From assembly GCA_032878915.1 (NCBI GenBank), contig JAVQMG010000108.1:5952001-6016000 (forward strand): a stretch of DNA of 64,000 nucleotides, in the 5' to 3' direction. Under the pieces are notes generated by a model. The model was not told where the DNA came from, did no database searches, and saw only the letters and a program-made list of their open reading frames with translations. Shown here one piece after another: positions 41,066-52,131 of this stretch. This DNA comes from Castanopsis chinensis. Lineage: Eukaryota > Streptophyta > Magnoliopsida > Fagales > Fagaceae. Made by a program: the position numbers and the translations under genes. Numbering within the stretch: position 1 is the stretch's first letter; each line of letters starts with the position of its first letter.

Positions 41066-44040
41066 TCAATCCTGCCATCAAATTTTCCCCTTTTCACTTT
41101 CTCTATTGTAGGGCCACTTCTGATGTTAGGCCCTTTTTAAAAAATGGGCATCAATAAGAGTCTTTTTGCAATATACCATTTGTAGCCTCTTTTTCTACTT
41201 CTACCCCCATTCAAAGGGATTGTCAATGATGATGATGTGTGCATCCTTCTCCTCTTCATCATTCCTTTGTTTGTCTCTTGATTTGCTTTTTGAAATTCCT
41301 TGTGATCTTGGACTTCTATGGTGGTACTCATTTCTCTATGTCTGCAGCAATTTGTATACTTAATTTCTTTATGTTTTTGCAGTAGAACGTACTCATTTCT
41401 TTGCTTTTGTGGGGATAAATACTCATTTTTGTTCTTTTACAGAATATGCAGACACTTCTTGCTGCTGGTTCCTCTGCTTCTATTGCAATACATGCACTTA
41501 TTTCTCTGCGTTAATACACCTCTTACTCTGTTTCTGCTAGCTTAGCGTCTGTACTACAGGAAGTGAAGGTTGTAGCAGATTCTGTGGTTGAAGAATTAGG
41601 CTTGATTGCTTTAGCTAACTTACTTTTTTACTTTTTTACTTTCCCTACGTATCCCTTAATATCATCTCTTCATTCTTCCATAAGTGTAGTTGCTCTTTGA
41701 GAATGGTCAGGAGACACAAATTTCATAAAATCCTTCCCTGTTGGGTTCCTTCTTCATTATGATTTTCTACATTTTCTCATCTCTACAAAATGCTCAAAAC
41801 TGGCTCTTTGGATTCTTTGACTCTTCTTTTTGTTTCCAACTTCGTGAACAACACTTTGCACAGTGAGGATCCTTCTTATGGTTTTCATTTTTCATTTTCT
41901 TTTAGCCACTTAAGGTTGCTTCACTTTAGGCTCCATTCATTCTCTAAAAATAGAGAAAGTGTTGTCTTCTACTACCTTCGCATCTAAGTGGATGACTGAA
42001 AGGAGTTTCATCAAAATAGTTCTACCACGTTACTTTCTTCAAGTAGAGTTCCTTTCATAAGAGGAAAGCTTCCACTAAGTATGTAGATCAAAAGGTATAT
42101 TTGTTCCCTCTTCTCGTACTTTCTTCTTCTCTTTGCAGTCACGTATCTTCATTCCTTTTGCTCACTTTAAACAAAGTGTAGAGCTAAAATTGCAAGCCAT
42201 CATCATAACCAAGTACTCTTTCATTTGCTGATAATACTTTTTGCTGTGTTGAAAAGCACATGAATTTTTGGCCAGGATGAAGTTTCTGCAGAGAAGGATG
42301 CTAGGCTTTGTAGAAAGGCAAACTTCTTTTAGTGATGATGCATTTATGGAGAACCTCCTTATTTGGAGCTACTACTAACATGGACAAATGTATTTTTGCA
42401 ATAGTAGAGGACCTTCTAGCCCTCAAGATCATTACTACTCTTGTACCTTTGCTGTTTGCATTACGGGCTGTTTTTTATTCTACCAAAATTTTGGTTTTGT
42501 TGCAAAATTGATCTTTTTGCAGGATTGACTGAGTTTGCCCCTCATTTTAAGGCGCCTACAAGTAGTGCCGCTATAGATGTTCTTCCAAAGTCCAATGAGA
42601 ATGCTTTCATGAGAAATCTTCACTTTCTTTTCATTTTAAAAATTTTCTTTGTCATTCTGCCACAACAACTATTGATTCCTTCGTTTTTTCTTTTTTCTTC
42701 TTTAACATATTCTTCTTGTTATTCTGCCAAAGCCATTGCTGGTGAGGATATCGCTGCTTCTTTGATGAAAAGGCATAAATGTTGTTGTAAACTAAATCTC
42801 TTAATTTTGTTGTAGTCTTCCTAGGTGAGTAGGATACATCAATCTTTTAGGAAGAGTAAATGCTACTCAAGAAAAACTTCCTTGAGATTACCACAGATCT
42901 TATTTCTCCCAATTCTTCTTTCTCATGTTGCTAAGCTTGGCAGTGTATTTCCAATTCTTGAGGAAGGTGGTCTGCCATTGGATGTGTTGCTAGAGAAATT
43001 TTTAGACTTCATCATTGATTCCAATATTTATTTATTTATTTCTGCTGTGAGTTCCTTTATTACTTAGCTTTTCTGCGGAGCACTCTTGAAGCCTTAAAGT
43101 CTCTCAAGGAGCATTTATTTTCTACCGTAGTGCTTGCTGGTTCACCTTTACGTATGTTTCTGCTGGAGTGCTTATGGGCTTCATCTTTTTGCTTCCTTTC
43201 TTTGCTTCTTTGACATTTTGCGCAACAAGGGTAGTAGAATTTCTTCATGGATTTACTACTGTGTAGACTTTTATATTGTGTGAGAACTTATTCTCCAATT
43301 GCTAGTTGATATTTCTGTAGAAGATAGATGTTGTTGTTGCTTTGTCGCAAACTAGAATGTTACTTGACCATGGTAGGTTGTGACAAATTGCAAGGGTGTT
43401 GCACTATGCCATATCATAAAGTTTGAAGTAGTTGCAGATTAAGTGGCGGATGAATGTGTACTTGCTGAAATGCCATAATCAATACTTATTTCGCGGTAAG
43501 TAATGTTGTTTCCGCAGATTCACGCCATATGGTGATACTCTAAACTTTGCCAAAGGCTTTCTAAATTTGTTGTAGAATAAGCCTTAGCCCCCTAGCAAGT
43601 GAGACAACTGGATGATTCCATGGCTTTCCACATAAGGCTTTCTGTATTTGCTACAGAATAAGATAGCCCCCAGTGTATGAAAATAAGTCCTTAGCTTTCT
43701 GTAGAAGTCTTCCCAGATTTGCCATAGAATGAGACTTACCCCCCCAGCATGTGAGACAACTGGATGGGCGTGATGTCAGACTTAGATAACCTTCTCTTAG
43801 TATTGATGGTAACGATAAGGTTTTTCAAGATAATGCGAGATCTTCTTTTGACAAAGTAGTCAATTTTCTAATGAGTTTCATTGATAAGATGACCTCCACC
43901 ATGTGATTCACACATTCTTCAATAAAAATTTTTGGATGACATGGATCTACAAGTTGCAACATTGCAAAAATTCTTTGTTGTTAGAGAATTTGGGAAAGAG
44001 TTACTTCCCAGGCATGCTTTGGCTTTGTTCTACTACGAAT
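41066..44040. other. Internal DNA of the LARD-like element, left part
   Basis: T-rich sequence with many ttgctgtag, ctgcagaa and tttgctacagaataag words and no protein motif. At 41129-41150 tttttaaaaaatgggcatcaat resembles the inner end of the LTR. Around 43550-43760 the phrases gcatgtgagacaactggatg and aggctttctgtatttgctacag are repeated. It ends abruptly at 44040, where the truncated copia LTR begins. Confidence 0.5.
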
Positions 44041-45271
44041 ACACTTTTAACCTTCACTCCAATTCCACTTTATGCCTAAGATGTGTGGTCTCTCAATCAG
44101 TTTCCAAAGGGAGAATGAAAGTGTGTCTCACACTCTCTCTTTTCTCTACGATCTTTTTTCATTAATTAAAAAATTATGTATGTTTCTCTCTTTATAATTA
44201 ACTGATTATCTAATTGGGCTGGCCTATTGGGCCTTTCCAATTGGGCTTTAGTGTGTGGCTTGAAGTGGGACCAAAAGGGACCAATAAGACACTAGCTCCA
44301 ATGGGCCTTAGGCTTTTCCGTTAACTCTTGACAAGTCCAAAGTTACCATTAATTATATTTAATACTACTATATAAATATAATTGCACTCTAGGCCTTATT
44401 AATAAATTATATCCCAAGATTTTATTATACACGCAACCCCTTCATAAAATATTCGTAGTAATACAAAGTCATAAATGTAGACTATCACTTTGTAAATTAC
44501 TACATTTTATCCTTGAGTACCCGGTTTAATTCTTTAAAGTTATTCATCATATATTTATGAAATCCAATTTCATAAATATATACTTTAGTAATTTCTTACC
44601 AAAGTGGTTAGGCCTAACTCTCTGAATAAGCAAAACCATTAAACTTATTTCAAGGGAATATTATGTATCTCTGTTAAGAGACTATGAATTCCATCTTAAA
44701 AATATATATTCCATCAACACTAAATGTGGTTGCTCAACATATTGAGGTTTTGACCATTACTTTAGATCTTACTCCTGATATGTCAAAGCAACCTACACGT
44801 CATGATCAAGTCCATTATTCTCTCAGGATTAAGAGTTCATGTAAATAGAAGTCGTGAGATTTATTATTCATTTGACAGTCATTAGGAGAATAATAAATCT
44901 CACAGTGGTCCAGTTCAATATGTCTTAACTCTTAAAACATATCAACATATCGACTAGAAGTCACCACTTCCATGATCAAGACAAATCATCTTAGTTGATA
45001 TGTTATAGTCTTCGCAGATGAAATGCCCAATTTCATCACCGACTACGAACTATAAATTCTGAGTTTACAAAGAACTTGTGATTTATATCTTCTATGACTA
45101 AATCACATAAATCACATACTATACATCTCATGGACTATATAATAATGTCCAAATATTCATGTTACCATTATTTTAGATAAAAATAAACAACTTTATTAAA
45201 CACAACATTAAGTCATACATAATGTCATACATAGCATCATACAATAGGATTTAAGGACATACATCCTAACA
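44041..45271 (-). mobile_element. 3' LTR of the copia element, truncated
   Basis: Matches 50900-52131 at about 95 percent identity by eye, up to the closing acatcctaaca (45261-45271), but lacks roughly the first 180 bp present in the other LTR (50720-50899). The break at 44040 is sharp. Because the element lies on the - strand, the missing part is the terminal 180 bp of the 3' LTR, so the target duplication on this side is gone too. Confidence 0.85.
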
Positions 45272-45286
45272 ATCTTCCACCTGCCC
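45272..45286 (-). other. Polypurine tract of the copia element
   Basis: On the - strand gggcaggtggaagat directly precedes the 3' LTR start tgttaggatgt, the expected place and composition of the plus-strand primer. It follows the natural stop of the coding frame within a few bases. Confidence 0.8.
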
Positions 45287-46605
45287 TAAAGACTATTGTG
45301 TACTAATCTAACTCCCATTTCCTCCAAATGAGACTCGAAAGTCCTTTGAGGCAAGGCTTTGGTAAAAGGATCTGCTAGATTATTTGCACTTTCAATCTTT
45401 GCTACCACAACATCTCCACGAGCAACAATGTCTCGAATGATATGGTACTTCCTCTTAATGTGCTTTCCTTTCTTGTGATTTCTTGGATCTTTGGATTGTG
45501 CAACCGCTCCATTATTGTCACAAAACAATGTGATGGGAATATGCTCCATCCTTACAACACCAAGATCAGAAAGGAATTTCTTGAGCTAAACAGCCTCTTT
45601 TGCTGCTTCACAAGCAGCAACGTACTCGACTTCCATGGTGGAGTTTGCAATGCAAGATTGCTTAACACTCCTCCAACTTATGGCTCCACCTCCCAAGGTG
45701 AAAACACATCCCGAAGTGAATTTTCTGAAATTTAGATCCGATTGAAAATCTAAATCTGTATAGCCAATGGGAATCAAATCCTCACAATGGTAAACAAGCA
45801 TATAATTTCTTGTTCTCCTAAGATACTTGAGAATATGCTTTACAGCTGGCCAATGTTTTGGTCCTGGATTTGATTGATATCGGCTGACAATGCCAACTGA
45901 ATAACAAATGTCTGGTCTAGTACAAAGCATGGCATACATGAGGCTTCCCACTGCAAAAGCATAAGAAACTTGTCTCATTATATTTTCTTCCTCTTGAGTC
46001 TTAGGCCTTTGGTCATCAGACAGAGGAACTCCATGTCTAAAAGGAAGCAATCCTTTCTTGGAGTTTTGCATGCTAAACCGTTTTAGAACCTTATCTATAT
46101 ATCCAGCTTGTGATAAGCCTAACATCTTATTCTTACGATCTCGCAAAAGCTTGATCCCTAAAATAAAGTTAGCCTCACTCAAGTCCTTCATATCAAATTG
46201 GCTAGACAACCAAACTTTAACCGATGACATTACCCCTACATCATTTCCAATGAGTAGAATATCATCAACATAAAGCACTAGGAACATTACTATTTTGTCT
46301 CGATGTCTTTTGTACACACATGGTTCATCAAGATTTTGTTTAAAACCAAATGAGTTGATTGCTTGATCAAATCTCATGTTCCATGACCTAGATGCTTGTT
46401 TAAGTCCATAAATGGACCTATTCAACTTGCATACCATATGCTCTTGGTTCTTTGCTATGAAACCTTTCGGTTGCATCATGTATATTCCTTCTTCAAGATT
46501 GCCATTAAGAAATGCAGTCTTGACATCCATTTGCCAAATCTCATAATCATAATGAGCAGCAATGCATAAGAGAATTCTGATAGACTTAAGCATGGCTATT
46601 GGCAA
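45286..46605 (-). pseudogene. Copia reverse transcriptase (C part) and RNase H, with an internal stop
   Basis: 46605-45586 on the - strand has SIRILLCIAAHYDYEIWQMD, WQMDVKTAFLNG, YGLKQASRSWN and the catalytic YVDDILLIG box, then the RNase H segment (GCVFTLGGGAISWRS, EYVAACEAAKEAV). TAG at 45586-45588 interrupts where a Trp codon is expected. The frame then continues through LFCDNNGAVAQSKDPRNHKK and ends at the natural stop 45286-45288. The YVDD motif is intact. The - strand frame is the same as that of the upstream gag-pol pieces. Confidence 0.9.
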
Positions 46606-46635
46606 AAAAGTTTCATCATAATCAATACCTTCTTT

Positions 46636-48372
46636 TTATGTATACCCTTTCACCACTAGTCTTGCTTTAAAGGTTTCAACCTTTCCATCTATCCCTCTCT
46701 TCCTCATGTAAACCCATTTGCAATCAACAGGTTTAATGCCGTTAGACGCTTTTACAAGATCCCATAGATGATTGGAATACATAGAATCCAATTCAGATTT
46801 CATAGCTAAGACCCAATGATGTGCATCTATATCATTCATTGCCTCTTCATAAGTGTAGGGATTCGATTCAACCTCTTTTGAGATAGCTACATAAGTTTCT
46901 CCCAAACCTCTAAATCTCATAGGAGGCCGAATAATTCTCCCACTACGACGAGACATCTGTGTACTAGACATCTCATGAGTAATATCTTGTGGTGTATCCA
47001 ATACATCCACATCATCCCTAGTCTCATCCATTGGTTGTTCAACTACAGGTTCATTCATTTCAGCCAACACAACTCTACTTCTAGGATTAAAATTATTCAT
47101 ATAATCATCTTCCAAAAATTTGGCATGGGTGCTAACAAACACTTTGTTATCCTTATGATTATAGAATAAATAACCCTTAGTTTCTTTTGAATACCTTAAA
47201 AACATGGATACTTCAGTTTTAGTTTCTAACTTATCAGACTTCCCTTTCAATACATGTGCTGGACATCCCCAAATGTGGAGATATTTCATACAAGGTTTGC
47301 GTCCACTCCATAATTCCTTAGGTGTGTTGGGAACAGATTTTGATGGAACTAAATTCAAAATATGCATAGTAGTTTTTAGTGCATATTCCCAAAAAGAAAC
47401 TGGTAAAGTTGAGTAACTCATCATGGACCTAACCATTTCCAAAAGAGTCCTGTTCCTTCTTTCTGTTACACTATTTTGTTGGGGAGTTCCAGGTGCAGTC
47501 AATTGGGAGACAATCCCATTTTGAATTAGGTAATTTTTGAAATCCCCAAGAAGGTATTCGCCACCTCGATCAGATCGAATGGCCTTTATGCATTTACCCA
47601 ATTGATTTTCAACTTCAGCCCTAAACTCTTTGAACTTGTCAAAGGCTTCGGACTTCCGTCTCATTAGGTGCACATAACCATATCTTGAGTAATCATCCGT
47701 AAAAGTGATGAAATACTCATAACCTCCTTTTGCTTGGGTTGACATAGGACCACATACATCTATATGAACTAATTCAAGCAACTCTTGGGCTCTTCTACCT
47801 TTTGCATTAAAAGGTCGTTTAGTCATTTTACCTTCCAAACAAGATTCGCAAACTGGAAATCCATCAAAGTCCATGGGCTTTAAAAGTCCATCTTTGATTA
47901 GTTTTTGAATCCTATTTGAATTAATATGACCCAAATGCAAGTGCCATAGATATGCATCACTAGTAGAAGGAAACTTTCTCTTTAATGATTTTACATGAGA
48001 GCTACTATCTATTTCAGAATTGTATAATTCATGCATGTCAGGAGTTAAAATATAAAGACCATCCACAATATTGCCAGAACAGATAAACGTTTTATCCTTC
48101 TTTATTACAACATTGTCTTTAAGGATAACACAATATCCATGCTTACCTAAGTAAGTTGCAGAAATCAAATTCCTACGAACATTAGGTACATACAAACAGT
48201 CTTCCAATATTAAAACTCTAGACTTAAAGCATAAGTTAAACATTCCAACAGCTACAACCAGAATCCTTCTCCCATCAGCCAAAGTAAGAAATAGTTTTCC
48301 CTCATTCAACTTTCTGGTCTCCTGGAACCCTTGCAAAGAATTGCAGATATGATTAGTACAACCTGAATCCAC
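46636..48372 (-). pseudogene. Copia protease, integrase and reverse transcriptase (N part)
   Basis: Begins in the aspartic protease at DSGCTNHICNS (active-site DSG). Next come the GAG pre-integrase zinc-binding part (LWHLHLGHINSNRIQK, VCESCLEGKM) and the integrase core with HIDVCGPMS, FTDDYSRYGYV and the Glu-containing NSVTERRNRTLLEM, then a linker and the start of reverse transcriptase (VDCKWVYMRKRGIDG, FKARLVVKGYT). TAA at 46636-46638 interrupts where Gln is expected (GYT*KEGIDYDETF), and the frame continues in the 46605 piece. Upstream, TAG at 48373-48375 replaces a Trp just before VDSGC. Confidence 0.92.
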
Positions 48373-48375
48373 ACA

Positions 48376-48591
48376 CTAGGAATCCGTTGGATTCTGTACC
48401 AAACATATTTCAAGAAGAAAGGAACTTTTCATACCCTTATTCTTGGCAGCCTTGAATATTAGACAATTCCTCTTCCAATGTCCTTTCTCATCACAATTGA
48501 AACATTTTTCTTTGGTTTTCTTTCCTTTGTCGGCAACCCCTAAGGCAATTTATTTACCATCTTTCTTAGTGAAGTCCTTCTTCTTCTTCTT

Positions 48592-48623
<32 letters not shown>

Positions 48624-49299
48624 CTTTGCCTTTCGACTTAAGTTGAGAAGTAGAAGCTTCACCCACATTGGCTTCACCCACATTGGCTTCAACACTAGAA
48701 GTACTAAGGATGCCTTTCGTCGCCACTAACTCATTTATTAATTTAGACAAAGAATAAATCTTTTTGTTCATATTATAATTGAGTCTAAATTCTTTGAATG
48801 ATTTCGGTAGTGACTGGAGTATCATATCCACTTGGGATTCTCCATCAATGTCGGCACCTAAAACTTCTAATGTGTTCAGATTAGCAATCATCCTAAGACA
48901 ATGCTCCCTCACTGAACTTCCTGCAGTCATTTTGGTATTATAAATTTGTCTCATGGTTTCTTGCCTTGCAGAACGGCCTTGCTTACCAAACATCTCATTC
49001 AGACTTAACATGATGTCCGAAGCTAGTTCTACATCTTGCATTTGATGCTGTAGAACATTTGAGATAGATGTTAGGATGTAGCACTTGGCCATTTCATTAG
49101 ATTTCTACCAACGATCGTATCGTTGTTTTTCCTCTAAAGGAGCATCTAATGAAGGAAAGCTAGGACATGGTTGAGTAAGCACATATTTGTGCTCTTCAGT
49201 AGTAAGAACAATGTCCAAATTCCTTTTCCAGTCAACATAGTTGGATCTAGTCAATTTGTTTTGGTTAAGAATAGCAACAAGTGGGCTAAATGATGCCAT
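48376..49299 (-). pseudogene. Copia gag with zinc knuckle and lysine run
   Basis: Starts at ATG 49299 (MASFSPLVAILNQNKLTRSN). TAG at 49105-49107 follows EEKQRYDRW, then the frame goes on with MAKCYILTSISNVLQHQMQD and a UBN2-type gag domain (EMFGKQGRSARQETMRQIYN, LPKSFKEFRLNYNMNKK). A (CTT)n run on the + strand (about 48577-48620) encodes 15 consecutive Lys. TAA at 48550-48552 interrupts, and the zinc knuckle CFNCDEKGHWKRNC (CX2CX4HX4C, about 48460-48505) follows in the same frame, leading into the protease. The two stops in this segment fit Gln to stop changes. Confidence 0.88.
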
Positions 49300-50703
49300 A
49301 ATTTAAATCTGAAAATAATAAACATGAATATAATAAGTAAACTGGACATTATCAATTTAGCATATAAGCATACAATATGGAACCTTAATAAAACCATAAA
49401 ATAATATATGCAACGACAACCCAATCCATGTCTATAATTCCTTGGTAGCAAGTTTATTATAAACACATTAATTGGTTGAGAACTATTCTCATTATTAGTG
49501 CTATCATGATAACTCTTATCAAACACTAACAATATGTCGTATTACCTTTAGCCTCTAAGTAATAATGACATAGCTCCTTTGGGAGGTTAACATTACACTT
49601 AGTCTAGTGTACACCACTATCTAGAGTCATGTGTAGCCATATTTCATCTCCTTTTTATAGTGTTTAAACTTGTAGTATCATGGAACAAAACACCCTCCTT
49701 TGGGATTGTGAGGCATATACGCCAAGACGAGGTGTTTGTCCACACTACTTTAAACGGGTAAGTTCAATCTTGTAGTACTATGAAGTAAACACCCTCCTTT
49801 GGGATCGCGAGGCATATACGCCAAGACGAGGTGTTTACCCACATTACTATGAACCGATAATGGAGGCTGTGGGATCCAACCCTTGTATCTCTCTCCCACT
49901 AGATATTTTAAATTAAAGGTTTTTAAGATCAAGAATCATAATAATGCTAGACACGTGAAAAAATTAATCCTAATCTCATTAGGAATAAATTTCATTAAAC
50001 TAGCATAAATATATATTTATATATAATATAATATATTACGTTATAAAATTATATTATATTATACATATAATATAATATACATTTTATATAATAATATATT
50101 ATATTATCACATGACAATATATACGTCTTACAGCCATGTACAATTCTTGATTTAATGCATATCAACCAATCCATACCAACCAAGGCATGTGATGGTAATT
50201 CTATGCACTAAATGACAAGCAAAGCATTGACATTGAAGCCATGCAATGAATGCCTTAAAGTCCAAAAAGTGCAAATTTATTCGAAGCCATGCAATGACAA
50301 TCTTGGTAATCACGTTCAAGCCATGCAAAATTTAAGTTTTCATGCATGATGGCCATGCAGTACAATCATCCATGCAAGAAGTCCAATCAGTGACAAACCA
50401 AGTGGTGCATTCAAACCATGCACTTAATTTCCAAACGGTACAAGCATAACTACCCCATTTCAATAACTACCTACCCCATTTGAATGAGATATATTGAATT
50501 GAATATGAAGTCATCATATGAATTCGTACAAATTGCGTTAAATGGTTTACAATTTGTACGGCAACAGTAAACAAATTATTGTCATGAACAATAAAAACAT
50601 GACACAACACCATAACTTGATGCAGAAAATTGAAACACAAAGATAACGGTTTTCTTAAATTCTAAAATTTAATTACACATTATACAATCATGATATGAAA
50701 ACC
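49300..50703 (-). other. Leader of the copia element, repeat-bearing
   Basis: 1.4 kb between the primer-binding site and gag. It contains a 100-bp tandem pair (starting at 49669 and 49769; shared core gaggcatatacgccaagacg), an AT-only stretch at about 50005-50105, and at least five copies of ccatgca between 50230 and 50430. No frame longer than 60 codons looks real. A leader of this sort would carry packaging and dimerisation signals, but that is inference. Confidence 0.7.
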
Positions 50704-50717
50704 TGGCTCTGATACCA
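50704..50717 (-). other. Primer-binding site (initiator tRNA-Met type)
   Basis: On the - strand tggtatcagagcca lies two bases inside the 5' LTR end (tccaaca), the standard spacing. It matches the 3' end of plant initiator tRNA-Met as used by most Ty1-copia elements. Confidence 0.92.
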
Positions 50718-50719
50718 AT

Positions 50720-52131
50720 TGTTGGATAAAAATATGGTTTTGTATCTCATATAAAATACACAGCGGAAGCAACAAATAAGGATCTATTTCATTCATGATT
50801 GACAACATGCACTATGTAAATTTCAGAATTTAAGAACAAAATAGCGTACCTTGGTATGGAGAAATTCAAAACAAAGATTAAAAGCACTTGGGAACACTTT
50901 TAATCTTTACTCAAATTCCACTTTACGCCCAAGATGTGTGGTCTCTCAATCAGTTTCCAAAGGGAGAATGAAAGTGTGTCTCACACTTTCTCTTTTCTCT
51001 ACGATCCTTTTTCATTAATTAAAAAATTCTATATGTTTCTCATTTTATAATTAACTGATTATCTAATTGGGCTGGCCTATTGGGCCTTTCCAATTGGGCT
51101 TTAGTGTGTGGCTTGGAGTGGGACAAAAAGGGACCAATAAGACACTAACTCCAATGGGCCTTGGGCTTTTCTGTCAACTCTTGACAAGTCTAAAGTTACC
51201 ATTAATTATATTTAATACTACTATATAAATATAATTGCACTCTTGGCCTTATTAATAAATTATATCCCAAGACTTTATTATACACGCAACTCCTTCATAA
51301 AATATTCGTAGTAATACAAAGTCATAAATGTAGACTGCCACTTTGTAAATTACTACATCTTATCCTTGAGTACCTGGTTTAATTCTTTAAATTATTCATC
51401 ATATATTTATGAAATCCAATTTCATAAATATATACTTTAGTAATTTCTTATCAAAGTGGTTAGGCCTAACTCTCTGAATAACCAAAACCATTAAACTTAT
51501 TTCAAGGGAATATTTTGTATCTCTATTAAGAGACTATGAATTCCATCTTAAGAATATATGTTCCATCAACACTAAATGTGGTTGCTCAACATACCGAGGT
51601 TTTGACCGTTACTTTAGATCTCACTCCTGATATATCAAAGCAACCTACACATCATGATTAAGTCCATTATTCTCTCAGGATTAAGAGTTCATGTAAATAG
51701 AAGTCATGAGATTTATTATTCATTTGACAGTCGTTAGGAGAATAATAAATCTCACAGCGGTCTAGTTCAATATGTTTTAACTCTTAAAATATATCAACAT
51801 ATCAACATATCAACTAGAAGTCACCATTTTCATGATCAAGCCAAATCATATTAATTGATACGTTATAGTCTTCGCAGATGGAATGCCCAATTTCATCACC
51901 GACTACGAACTATAAATTCTGAGTTTACAAAGAACTTGTGATTTATATCTTCTGTGACTAAATCACATAAATCACATACTATGCATCTCATGGACTATAT
52001 GATAATGTCCAAATATTCATGTTACCATTATTTTAGATAAAAATAAATAACTTTATTAAACACAACATTAAGTCATACATAATGTCATACATAGCATCAT
52101 ACAATAGGATTTAAAGGCACACATCCTAACA
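50720..52131 (-). mobile_element. 5' LTR of the copia element, complete
   Basis: 1412 bp, opening tgttgg and closing cctaaca on the + strand, so TG..CA ended on either strand. A 16-bp hairpin (arms 51706-51721 and 51740-51755) is shared with the other two LTR copies in this window. A further palindrome tatatttatgaaa ... tttcataaatata is at about 51402-51431. Confidence 0.93.

Larger units (their letters stand above)
44041..52131 (-). mobile_element. Ty1-copia retrotransposon, inactive
   Basis: Order on the - strand: 5' LTR (52131-50720), primer-binding site, 1.4 kb leader, gag, protease, integrase, reverse transcriptase, RNase H, polypurine tract, truncated 3' LTR (45271-44041). Integrase before reverse transcriptase is the hallmark of Ty1-copia. 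All coding domains share one frame, interrupted by five stops. About 5 percent LTR divergence suggests an insertion that is not recent, but younger than the surrounding LARD-like element. The LTRs are 1.4 kb and belong to the same family as the solo LTR at 335-1768. Confidence 0.92.

Noticed and set aside
46058..46273. + strand frames inside the copia element (also at 45442, 46975 and 47204)
   Set aside because: They are shadows of the - strand gag-pol frame, which carries the domain motifs.
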